A stretch of 7,160 bases of DNA, from assembly GCA_003670825.1 (NCBI GenBank), contig QWQL01000117.1:1-7160 (forward strand). Reading direction: 5' to 3'. Position 1 is the stretch's first letter. Each line of letters starts with the position of its first letter. Under the pieces are notes generated by a model. It saw nothing but the letters and a program-made list of their open reading frames with translations, was not told where the DNA came from and did no database searches. Below are positions 1 through 7,056 of the stretch, piece after piece. Made by a program: the position numbers and the translations under genes. Source of the DNA: Planctomycetota bacterium. Its GTDB lineage: Bacteria; Planctomycetota; Planctomycetia; Pirellulales; UBA1268.

Positions 1-1911
1 AAGGAGCACCTCGTGCCTACCCGGCTGCGTGGGCGTGAACGTCGCCGCGAACACACCCCACTCCCCGTCGCCTCCAGGGGGCGTGAACCTCACCGTTTCA
101 ACGCCGCCATCGGGAACCGTGATGCGGGCGGTCACCTCGCCGCGGGAGAGCGGCTCGCCACTTGCCTCGGCGACCCGCGCGTCGATCGCGAGCGTCTGCC
201 CGAGCTGCGGCTGCTCCGGGGCGAACGACAGGCTCATGCGTTCCCCCCGGGCCATGTTGCGGCGGTAGGCCATCCAGCGGACCACCTGTCCCCAGAACCG
301 GTAGTGGTATTTGTCCTCGACGCCCTTCCGCCACCGCCAGGCGCCGTCGGTGGCCATGTAGAGCACCTTGCCGGAGCCGAACGTCCGCGTGACGAGCAGG
401 GGAATCCGCCCATACTCGTTGGCCGCATCCTCGTGCACGGCGAGCACCTCGCTGCCCGCCTTGGCGCGGAGCACGGGGCCGTACCACTGCCCGCCGGGGA
501 GGCTCTCCCAGACGGCGAGGTTCTCAGGCCCGGAGTCGGCGAGTTTCGTCAACAGGCTCTTCCTCCCCGCCTCGGTGAGCACGAGCCGCCGCGGCCCCTC
601 GCTCGCCGAGCCGTCGGGCCGCGCCGGGTCGATCACCACCGGGCAGAGTTCCTCCAGCGGCGTGCCCACCAGCGATGCCTGCTCGCCCCGCCAGCCCGGC
701 ATGAACACCAGCCCGCTGGCCTGATACTCGACGAGCCCCTTCAAGAGCCGGCAGTCTTCATCGGTGAGCTGGCCGGCACCAACGCCGACGTCGCCCAGAA
801 ACACCACGTCGTACGTCGAGAGTTCGTCGAGGCCGGCGGGGAACGTGGGGATGGAGTCCTTGGTGCCGCCGCCCCGCTTCGAGAGCCCGGGCTGAAAGAG
901 CAGGCAGGAAACGTCGACGCCGGGATCGCGGGCCAGCGCGTTGCGGAGATAGCGATACTCCCACCGTGGCACGCTCTCCACCACGAGCACCTTGAGGTTC
1001 TCCTGCCGCACGGCGATCGGGGCGGTCCGCGTGTTGTTGTCGGGGAGGAGCTCTCCCTGCTGCACCGGAATCGCGAGGGTCACCGTGTAGTCGCCGACGG
1101 CCGGAGGCGTCCAGTAGATCCAGTCGGAGACCGTGGCCATCGGCGGGATCCGGACCTCCTTGACGAGCTTCTCACCGCTCGACGTGGCCAGCGTCGCCAC
1201 CACCACCCGTTCGGTCGGCAGCGACGAGAGAATCGTGAACGGCACCCGCACCGGCTTGCCGGCCACACCCATGGTCGGGCAGTCGAGGCTCGTGAGGTCG
1301 AGGTCGGGGAGCTTCGTGGCGCTGCCCACGCTCACCGCGTAGACCGGCACCTGCGCCAGCCGCAGGGCCTGCGCCGCATCCAGTGGCGGCCGCCCCTTGT
1401 TCCAGTCGCCGTCGGAGACGAGCACCACCGCCCGCAGCGCGGAGAAGCGCTCGAGCGCCGTGGTGAGCGGCTCGGCCAGGTCGGTGCCCGTGCCCGGCGG
1501 AGCCGGCGCGAACGGCTCGATCACCACGTCAAACCGCTCGGTCAGCGGCCGCCAGAGTTCGCTCCCCGCAAGGGCCGCGATCGCGTCGCGACGGGTCCGC
1601 GGGCCGGCGGCCGCCGTGGATCCCGTCGAGACCACGTCCTGGGTGTCCATGCTCCGCGACGCGTCGTAAAGCACCGCCAGCACGGGCTTCTCGTCGGGGC
1701 GATACTCCTCGACCCACTCGGGCTGATTCAAGAGCAGCCCCACGATGGCCGCGACGGCGAGCCTGAGCAGCTCGACGAGCCCCGTGCCAGCGGCAAAGCC
1801 GCTCCGCCGCCACGTCAGGAAGGCGACGGCGGCGACGGCGACAACGAGCGCGGCCGACAGCCCGATCGTCCACGGCGTCGTGAAGAATCGCAGACCCGAC
1901 ATACCAGTCAT
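1..1911 (-). CDS. Membrane VWA protein with degenerate amidotransferase-like domain (3' end beyond window)
   Basis: The frame is open from the ATG at 1911-1909 to base 1: 637 codons without a stop, so the C-terminus is missing. Two hydrophobic segments lie near the N-terminus (about residues 14-34 and 45-61), followed by a von Willebrand A domain (about 75-200) with an intact metal site: DASRS at 83-87, T143 in GTGTDL, and D167 in VLVSDGDW. A beta-rich Ig-like stretch follows (about 205-300). Next comes a region like class I glutamine amidotransferases (about 305-550), with VVESVPRWEYRYLR from 310, YDVVFLGDV at 367-375, LYMATDGAWRWRKG at 517-530 and FWGQVVRWMAY at 539-549; no Cys nucleophile elbow is seen. 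A second beta-rich segment runs into the edge. The start is chosen because GGAGG lies 7 bases upstream (1923-1919) and the ATG overlaps the preceding stop as ATGA; M4 at 1902 is the alternative. It is the fourth gene of the MoxR operon. Substrate is unknown. Confidence 0.9.
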   Translation of the reverse strand, partial: MTGMSGLRFFTTPWTIGLSAALVVAVAAVAFLTWRRSGFAAGTGLVELLRLAVAAIVGLLLNQPEWVEEYRPDEKPVLAVLYDASRSMDTQDVVSTGSTAAAGPRTRRDAIAALAGSELWRPLTERFDVVIEPFAPAPPGTGTDLAEPLTTALERFSALRAVVLVSDGDWNKGRPPLDAAQALRLAQVPVYAVSVGSATKLPDLDLTSLDCPTMGVAGKPVRVPFTILSSLPTERVVVATLATSSGEKLVKEVRIPPMATVSDWIYWTPPAVGDYTVTLAIPVQQGELLPDNNTRTAPIAVRQENLKVLVVESVPRWEYRYLRNALARDPGVDVSCLLFQPGLSKRGGGTKDSIPTFPAGLDELSTYDVVFLGDVGVGAGQLTDEDCRLLKGLVEYQASGLVFMPGWRGEQASLVGTPLEELCPVVIDPARPDGSASEGPRRLVLTEAGRKSLLTKLADSGPENLAVWESLPGGQWYGPVLRAKAGSEVLAVHEDAANEYGRIPLLVTRTFGSGKVLYMATDGAWRWRKGVEDKYHYRFWGQVVRWMAYRRNMARGERMSLSFAPEQPQLGQTLAIDARVAEASGEPLSRGEVTARITVPDGGVETVRFTPPGGDGEWGVFAATFTPTQPGRHEVLL

Positions 1912-3920
1912 GCTGCGGCCTCCACCGGCGGAAAGCCCCTGGCCATCCGCTCGCGGGCCAACCGGCGGGGAAGGCTCAACAGCCCCTCGCCGATCAGGGC
2001 CACAAGCATCGCGATCAGGAAGGCCCGCCAGATCTCCTGCACCATGCTGTCGGCATCACCCGCCCGGCCCGTGATCCGCGCGAAGCCAAGACCACGAAAC
2101 AGTCCGTCGATCCGCTCATCGCCCACCACCGCCGCGGTGTCTTCCGCGGCGGGCCGGTTGACGGCGAGGAGCCGCTCGCCGACCGAGAACACCCCGGCAT
2201 GCAGGCCGACCTCGGTCGAGGCTGCAGCCGCCGAGCCAGCGAGCCTCGTCCAGCCCGCGCCGGCAGCGAGGGCCACAGCGGCCGGCCCGGCATCGACCTG
2301 CCGCGCTCCTGCCAAGACCGCGAGCCCGCGGTCGATCGCCCGCTGCACCACGGCGTAGAGCACCACGCCTTCCGCGGCGAGCGAGGAGTCGCGGGCTGCG
2401 GGCGTGGTCGCGCAGAAGGTGACGGAGTCGGCGCGGCTCGACCGTGCCATCAGCGGTCCGCCGCCGGGCAGCGAGGCTAGCGGCACGATGTCTCCAGCGA
2501 GGCCGCACGACCGGCGAATCTCGAGGTCGCCCACCGGCAGCGCCCCGCCGGAGAGCGTGTTGGCGAGCAGATCCTGATCGGTCCGCCACGTTTCGGGGGC
2601 GACGGCCTTGGCATGCACCGTCCACTCGCCCCAACTGCCGCCGGCAAACACTGCGGCGGTCGGGCGATCCGGCGGGAAAAACACCACCTGCCCACCGCGG
2701 TCGATGAAGGCCTGCACGAGCTGGGCATCGCGGCCTTCGGGCAGCGGCGCCTGCCAGAGCAGCGCCGCGGCCGCGTCCCACGGGGCCGACGCCAGGCCGC
2801 CCGGCGGGATCACGTCGACGCCGGCCGCCCCCTTGTCAGGGGCGATTCCGGCGATCAGCTCCAGCACGCGTGTGGCCGCCGGGTCCTCGGCGACCACGAG
2901 TGCCCGCCGCGCCGCCGGGTCGTCGTACACGAAATAGAACTCGTTGTCGGCGGGATTGGCGTCGGCGGGAATCGACACGCGGCCGAAGCCCTTGCTTTGG
3001 GCCGAACGCGTGAGCGGAATCACGTGGTTCTTCAGCACCGCCTCGCGGCCGGCGAGTTCCACATCGATGGTGCTGGTGACGCCGCCGATCTCGACCTTGA
3101 GGGGCAACGAGAGCCGCTGGCCATCTTCCTGCCGCGACACCGAGATGGTGACGACAAGCCGTCGATCCCTGCCGAGGGTCTCGAGCCGCACGCCGCCGAC
3201 GCGGACGGCCACGTTGCCCCGCGGCGGCTCGGCATACGACACGAGCTGGAAGCGGACCGGCTGCGGAAGTTTTGCAAACGCATCGCGGATGCCCCCCCAG
3301 CCGCCGTCGTCGGGCCGCCAGTCATTGGCCCGCTGGTCGGAGCAGATCCAGACCTCGGTGGTGCCCGCCGCGTTCTCACGAATGAAGTCGTAGGCCGCCT
3401 GGAGCATCCCTGGTACGTCGGCGGCGGCGGCCGTCGGCCCGCACGTCGGCAGTTCGGCGAGCGCCTCGGCGGCGGGCACCTCCTCCGGCCCCCGCGCCGC
3501 GTCGCCGACCACCAGCACCCGCCCGGCGCGGAGCGTGGCGAGCGATTCGGCGAGCTGCCGGCGGCCGGTGTCGAGTTTCGATTCGCCACCCGCCGCCGCG
3601 GCGCCGGCCTGCATGCTCGGGCTCCGGTCGAGCACCACGATCGCCGAGTCGGGCCGGCCACCGCCGGCGAGGGCCAACCAGCCCCGCGAGAGCGGTCGGC
3701 CCACGGCCAGGATCACGGCGGCGACCGCCAGCATCCGCAGCAGCATGATCAGCCAGTGCCGCAGCCGCGAATAGCCCCGCGCGAGCGCCTTGGCCGCCAG
3801 CAGAAACTGCATCGCGGCCCACGGCACCGTCTGAAATCGCCGCTGGTTGATCAGGTGGATGATCAGCGGCAGAGCCACCAGCGGCAGCGTGACGAGCATC
3901 CACGGCTGCAGGAAGGTCAT
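1908..3920 (-). CDS. BatA-like membrane-anchored VWA protein
   Basis: This is a 670-residue protein. The N-terminus matches the double-membrane-anchor BatA domain: FLQPWMLV and PLIIHLINQRRF at about 3-29, a first hydrophobic helix (about 8-25), a loop with the W-AMQFLLAAKAL segment, and a second helix (about 55-74) after RLRHWLIMLLR. A VWA-type domain follows (about 90-230) with DRSPS at 98-102 and D195 in VWICSDQR; the threonine of the metal site is uncertain. A beta-rich section (about 235-335) ends in PADNEFYFVYD. An amidotransferase-fold-like region (about 338-600) includes ALVVAEDP at 340-347 and FIDRGGQVVFFPPDRP at 405-420, with no Cys at the expected elbow, and TTPAARDSSLAAEGVVLY at 505-522. 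A last membrane helix (about 633-650) is followed by an Arg-rich tail. The start overlaps the DUF58 stop as ATGA and has AGGGGG 5 bases upstream. It is probably a membrane partner of the MoxR/DUF58 pair; its activity is unknown. Confidence 0.92.
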   Translation of the reverse strand: MTFLQPWMLVTLPLVALPLIIHLINQRRFQTVPWAAMQFLLAAKALARGYSRLRHWLIMLLRMLAVAAVILAVGRPLSRGWLALAGGGRPDSAIVVLDRSPSMQAGAAAAGGESKLDTGRRQLAESLATLRAGRVLVVGDAARGPEEVPAAEALAELPTCGPTAAAADVPGMLQAAYDFIRENAAGTTEVWICSDQRANDWRPDDGGWGGIRDAFAKLPQPVRFQLVSYAEPPRGNVAVRVGGVRLETLGRDRRLVVTISVSRQEDGQRLSLPLKVEIGGVTSTIDVELAGREAVLKNHVIPLTRSAQSKGFGRVSIPADANPADNEFYFVYDDPAARRALVVAEDPAATRVLELIAGIAPDKGAAGVDVIPPGGLASAPWDAAAALLWQAPLPEGRDAQLVQAFIDRGGQVVFFPPDRPTAAVFAGGSWGEWTVHAKAVAPETWRTDQDLLANTLSGGALPVGDLEIRRSCGLAGDIVPLASLPGGGPLMARSSRADSVTFCATTPAARDSSLAAEGVVLYAVVQRAIDRGLAVLAGARQVDAGPAAVALAAGAGWTRLAGSAAAASTEVGLHAGVFSVGERLLAVNRPAAEDTAAVVGDERIDGLFRGLGFARITGRAGDADSMVQEIWRAFLIAMLVALIGEGLLSLPRRLARERMARGFPPVEAAA
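1919..1923 (-). promoter_or_regulatory. Shine-Dalgarno site deciding the start of the fourth operon gene
   Basis: On the minus strand GGAGG sits 7 bases before the ATG at 1911-1909, inside the last codons of the BatA-like gene. The spacing is ideal for this ATG and too long (16 bases) for the alternative ATG at 1902-1900. Confidence 0.7.
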
Positions 3921-4828
3921 CGCAGCCCCCTGCCCGCCGCACGGCCCACGAGGAATCGGGCGAGCACCTGCTCGTAAGGCTCGTCGGTCAGCACGCGGTG
4001 GTAGTCGACGGCCGACTCCAACACGATCGTCCGCAGTTGGTCGAGATACGCCTGCAGCGCCCGGTGATAGCGGTCGGTGATGTCGACGGGGTCGGCGAAG
4101 ATCGCGCCGCCCCCCTCCAGGTCGAGAAACCGCGTCGGCCGCTGAAACTGGAAGGCCATCTCCTGCGGATCGAGCAGGTGGAAGGCCGCCACGTCGTGCC
4201 GGCGGAACCGCAGATGGCTGAAGCCGGCGGCGAGCGCGGCCGGGTCGCAGAACAGGTCGGAGACGATCGCGACCACCGCCCGCTGCCGGATCGTCTCGGC
4301 AAGTTCGTGGAGCACCTCGGGCAGCCGCGTCGGGCCGGTGGGCCGTGCCTCCTCGAGGACATCGAACACGAGCCGGAGGTGCGCGGGGCTGCGGCGGGGC
4401 GGGAGCGTCCGCACGATGCCGTCGGCCACGCAGGTGATGCCCACGGCGTCGCCCTGCTGCGACGCCAGGTAGCCGAGGGCGGCGGAGATCCGTCGGGCAT
4501 ACTCGATCTTGGAGACCTCACCGGAGCCGAAGTTCATCGACCCGGAGGTGTCGAGCACGAGGCACAGCCGGAGGTTGGTGTCGGCCTCGTACTCCTTCAC
4601 GTAGTGGCGGTCGGACCGCCCGAACGCCCGCCAGTCGAGCCGTCGCAGATCGTCACCCGGCACGTACTTGCGGTATTCGGCGAACTCCACGCTCGACCCG
4701 CGGTGTGGGCTGGCATGGCGGCCCGACACACTCCCGACCATCGGCCGTCGCGCCACCAACGGCACCGCCGCAAGCCGCGCCAGCGCGACGGGATCGAGAA
4801 ACGAGCGCGGTTGTCGGTCGGTGAACAT
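3917..4828 (-). CDS. DUF58 family VWA-like protein
   Basis: This 303-residue soluble protein belongs to the DUF58 family. It shows the family signature around residues 46-71 (SVEFAEYRKYVPGDD, then RRLDWRAFGRSDR) and YVKEYEADTN at 76-85. A VWA-like fold follows with DTSGS at 93-97, T167 in GPTRLPEVL and D191 in IVSDLF, so the metal-site residues appear intact. No membrane segment is visible, unlike longer DUF58 proteins with N-terminal helices, so a cytoplasmic location is inferred. The N-terminal FLDPVALARLAAVPLVAR (10-27) is typical of the family and supports the first ATG over M30. The start lies 27 bases after the MoxR stop with only a weak GGGG 7 bases upstream, so translation may depend on ribosomes finishing MoxR. 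The stop overlaps the next start (ATGA). DUF58 genes next to MoxR genes are a recurring pair, and the protein is a likely direct partner of that ATPase. Confidence 0.95.
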   Translation of the reverse strand: MFTDRQPRSFLDPVALARLAAVPLVARRPMVGSVSGRHASPHRGSSVEFAEYRKYVPGDDLRRLDWRAFGRSDRHYVKEYEADTNLRLCLVLDTSGSMNFGSGEVSKIEYARRISAALGYLASQQGDAVGITCVADGIVRTLPPRRSPAHLRLVFDVLEEARPTGPTRLPEVLHELAETIRQRAVVAIVSDLFCDPAALAAGFSHLRFRRHDVAAFHLLDPQEMAFQFQRPTRFLDLEGGGAIFADPVDITDRYHRALQAYLDQLRTIVLESAVDYHRVLTDEPYEQVLARFLVGRAAGRGLR

Positions 4829-4855
4829 GCGGCTACCCCGCGCGGCGAGGTCCGC

Positions 4856-5887
4856 CTACGCCTGCTCCTCGACCGTCTCCTTCACCAGTCGCCCCACGAT
4901 CTGCTTGGCGTCGATCCCCTCCGCCTGCGCGGCGAAGGTGGTGATCAGGCGGTGCGTGAGCACCGGCGCCGCCACCGCCTCGACATCCTCCAGCCGCACC
5001 ATGTAGCTGCCCTGCAGCGCCGCCCGAGACTTTCCGCCCAGCACCAGGTTTTGCACCGCCCGCGGACCCGCGCCCCACGAGACGAGCGGCTTGAGCCAGG
5101 CCGGAGCCGTATCCCCCTTCGGCCGCGTCTTGCGGACGAGCTTCGCGGCGAAGCGGTAGATGTGGTCGGGCACGGGCACGCGGCGGACGAGATGCTGGTA
5201 GTCGATGATCTCGGCAGCCGTCATCACGTGGTTGAGTTCTGGCGGCGGTTCGCCGGTGGTGGTCCGCGCGATCGCCACCTCCTCCTCCTCGCTCGGGTAG
5301 TCGAGCTCGACGAGAAACATGAAGCGGTCGAGCTGGGCCTCGGGGAGCGGGTAGGTGCCCTCCTGCTCGACCGGGTTTTGCGTGGCGAGCACGAAGAACG
5401 GCGGCTCTAGTCGCGAGGTCTTGCCGACCACCGTCACCTTGTACTCCTGCATCGCCTCAAGCATCGCGGCCTGGGTCTTCGGCGGGGCGCGGTTGATCTC
5501 ATCGGCGAGCACGATGTTGGCAAACACCGGCCCCGGCACGAAATGGAACTCGCGGCGGCCGTCGGCTGTCTCCTGCAGGATGTCGGTGCCGGTGATGTCC
5601 ATCGGCATCAGATCCGGCGTGAACTGGATGCGGCTGAAGTTCAGCGAGACGGTCTCGGCGAGCTTGCTCACCAGGAGCGTCTTCGCGAGCCCCGGCACCC
5701 CCATGAGCAGTGCGTGCCCGCGCGCGAACAGGCAGATCGTCAGCCGCTCGATCGTCTCCTCCTGGCCGATGATCACGCGGGCCAACTCCTGCCGGAGCCG
5801 ACCGTAGACAGCACGCAGCCGGTCGAGGGCAGCGACATCATCGTTACCAAGGTCGGGGGCAGACGGGGATGCGGACGCGGGCACCAT
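4856..5887 (-). CDS. MoxR family AAA+ ATPase
   Basis: This 343-residue protein has all hallmarks of MoxR ATPases: ARVIIGQEETIERL near 36-49, Walker A GVPGLAKT at 63-70, Walker B IVLADE at 125-130 followed by INRAPPKTQAAMLEAMQE, sensor 1 in LATQNPVEQEGTYPLPEAQ (168-185, N171), the arginine of LDRF (R188), and sensor 2 in WGAGPRAVQNL (271-281, R276). Length and motif order match the family. It is expected to hydrolyse ATP as a hexameric ring in the cytoplasm and remodel VWA-domain partners, three of which are encoded directly downstream. The frame is open a further 98 codons upstream to 6181, but that stretch overlaps the preceding gene and looks non-coding. The ATG at 5887 has GGAGG (5896-5892) 4 bases upstream and places the protein start shortly before the conserved domain. 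It is the first gene of the operon; any promoter would lie in the 103-base gap in front or before the upstream gene. The substrate cannot be inferred. Confidence 0.96.
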   Translation of the reverse strand: MVPASASPSAPDLGNDDVAALDRLRAVYGRLRQELARVIIGQEETIERLTICLFARGHALLMGVPGLAKTLLVSKLAETVSLNFSRIQFTPDLMPMDITGTDILQETADGRREFHFVPGPVFANIVLADEINRAPPKTQAAMLEAMQEYKVTVVGKTSRLEPPFFVLATQNPVEQEGTYPLPEAQLDRFMFLVELDYPSEEEEVAIARTTTGEPPPELNHVMTAAEIIDYQHLVRRVPVPDHIYRFAAKLVRKTRPKGDTAPAWLKPLVSWGAGPRAVQNLVLGGKSRAALQGSYMVRLEDVEAVAAPVLTHRLITTFAAQAEGIDAKQIVGRLVKETVEEQA

Positions 5888-5990
5888 GGGGCCTCCGGAA
5901 AGGGACGAACGGGACACGACCACTCCGGTCGCACCGCCCGGGGCCAAGTATGGCCCAAAACAGCCCCCGCCGCTCGGCCGCGGCCGGAAA
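5888..5990 (-). other. Spacer between glycosyltransferase and MoxR genes with small inverted repeats
   Basis: This gap holds a perfect 6-bp stem with a 4-base loop (GGGCCA-AGTA-TGGCCC, plus strand 5941-5956). It also holds a 12-bp palindrome CGGCCGCGGCCG at 5975-5986, just past the upstream stop codon, which overlaps a possible 5-bp stem (GCCGC 5969-5973 with GCGGC 5980-5984). On the minus strand that stem is followed after 8 bases by a run of four T (5960-5957). Together these could be a weak terminator for the glycosyltransferase gene or leader structure for the MoxR operon. I see no convincing -35/-10 pair; CATACT (5951-5946 on the minus strand) is the nearest thing to a -10 element and lies inside the hairpin. 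The only clear signal is the GGAGG ribosome site at 5892-5896. Confidence 0.35.
5892..5896 (-). promoter_or_regulatory. Shine-Dalgarno site for MoxR ATPase
   Basis: GGAGG on the minus strand stands 4 bases before the ATG at 5887-5885. It supports this start over the 98-codon upstream extension of the same frame. The spacing is on the short side. Confidence 0.6.
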
Positions 5991-7019
5991 CTAGGCGGCG
6001 GCCCGCAGCGCGGCCACCGGCGCCGGTACCACCGGCAGGCAGCCGCGCGGAAATAGCGTCTGCTGGCGACGGCCCGAGGCCGCGGCCCAGCCGTCGAGGA
6101 GCAGGCCAATCGCCCGATCCCCAAACCGATGCCGCCGACCGTAGACGACCAGCTGGCTGGGGTTGAGAAACAGCTGCCCAAAACCGGCGGCGATCAGCTC
6201 CCGATGGAAGGTCGCGTGTTCGAGATCGTCGGTCGAGTAGCGGCCGGCCCGGTAGGCATCCATCGTGTAGATGCCCAGGCCGCCGAAGCACGACGTCACC
6301 CGGACCGGCGGTTCGCCCCGCCGGTAGACCATGCCCCCGGCCACCACTGTCGAAAGGGGCGTGAGCGCGTCGTCGAACCGCAGCGCCCAGGTGTCGTACT
6401 GCCTTGGCTCGTTCATGGCCAGGCCCCGGCGGCGGTAGACCAGGCCGTTTGAGCCCATGAAATCCCAGCCCGGGTGGCCGAAGCTGTTGGCGATGCCATC
6501 CACGCTCCAGCCGCCGAGGATATCGAGGTCGATGATCAGCGTGTGGTCGAACCGGCTGCAGGACCCCAGCACCTGCTCCTGGCAGCGGCGGCGGTAGGTC
6601 GCCATCCGCTCGGCTCGTGCCAGGCACCGCGTCGTCGGATTCACCGGATCGTGTCGGTCCTCGCAGACCACCTCCACGCGGCGGTTCGTGACGGCCCAGC
6701 GTTTGAGTTCTAGCCGGGTGCCGTCCGTCGAGTCGTTCTCAAACACCACCACGCGATAGTCGGCGAACCAGCGGCCGAGGTCCTCGATACGGCGGATCGT
6801 GAGCGGCAGCACCGCACCAAGATTCCGCGCCAGGCCCGTGATCGCCACCCGCGTTTCCGCCATCGCGGCATAGCCGCGGCGACAGGCAAGCCCGTAGTCG
6901 GAGGCGGTGTCGGCCGCAGCGGGAAACGCCTGCTCCGGAAACACAGCCGCGAGAAAATCCCCGCCATCGGCCCGCAGCCGCGACGGATGGAAGGCACGGC
7001 GGACGGTGTGGGGATTCAT
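5991..7019 (-). CDS. Putative glycosyltransferase (GT-A-like, resembling GT69/CAP59-type)
   Basis: This 342-residue protein (ATG at 7019-7017) looks like an inverting or retaining GT-A type sugar transferase. CRRGYAAMAETRVAITGLARN lies around 46-66. It is followed by VVFENDSTDGT at 91-101, the nucleotide-sugar binding style of ENDS-DGT transferases, and LIIDLD at 161-166 with a DXD-like metal motif. Further conserved-looking blocks are WDFMGSNGLVYRR (185-197), YDTWALR (208-214) and SCFGGLGIY (243-251), then E267 and FHREL (271-275). The order (ENDS-DGT, D-D, YDTW-R, SC-GG) recalls the fungal CAP59/alpha-1,3-mannosyltransferase family and its bacterial relatives; this is recalled by eye, not searched. 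No signal peptide or membrane helix is visible, so it is probably cytoplasmic. Donor and acceptor are unknown. An in-frame GTG at 7043 would add 8 residues; neither start has a clear Shine-Dalgarno site, and the ATG is preferred. The gene lies 103 bases upstream of MoxR and may or may not be co-transcribed. Confidence 0.8.
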   Translation of the reverse strand: MNPHTVRRAFHPSRLRADGGDFLAAVFPEQAFPAAADTASDYGLACRRGYAAMAETRVAITGLARNLGAVLPLTIRRIEDLGRWFADYRVVVFENDSTDGTRLELKRWAVTNRRVEVVCEDRHDPVNPTTRCLARAERMATYRRRCQEQVLGSCSRFDHTLIIDLDILGGWSVDGIANSFGHPGWDFMGSNGLVYRRRGLAMNEPRQYDTWALRFDDALTPLSTVVAGGMVYRRGEPPVRVTSCFGGLGIYTMDAYRAGRYSTDDLEHATFHRELIAAGFGQLFLNPSQLVVYGRRHRFGDRAIGLLLDGWAAASGRRQQTLFPRGCLPVVPAPVAALRAAA

Positions 7020-7056
7020 GGGCCGCTGGAGGAAGGATGTCACGACGGAGGGGAAC

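Noticed and set aside
1813..1848. Short GGCGAC-rich repeat tract
   Set aside because: It encodes the Val/Ala-rich first membrane helix of the fourth gene; the repetition follows from codon and residue bias rather than a separate element.
13..2358. A 781-codon open frame on the plus strand
   Set aside because: It lies antisense to the fourth operon gene and the end of the BatA-like gene, both of which have clear domains. Its translation is Arg/Pro/His-rich low-complexity sequence, as expected opposite GC3-biased codons.
2613..5410. Long plus-strand open frames of 454 (2613-3977) and 470 (3998-5410) codons
   Set aside because: Both are antisense to the BatA-like, DUF58 and MoxR genes, show no recognisable motif, and have the His/Arg-rich composition of complement-strand shadows.
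5888..6181. A 98-codon N-terminal extension of the MoxR frame
   Set aside because: It overlaps the end of the glycosyltransferase gene, is Arg/Pro/Cys-rich and lacks conserved features; the ATG at 5887 with GGAGG fits the family length.
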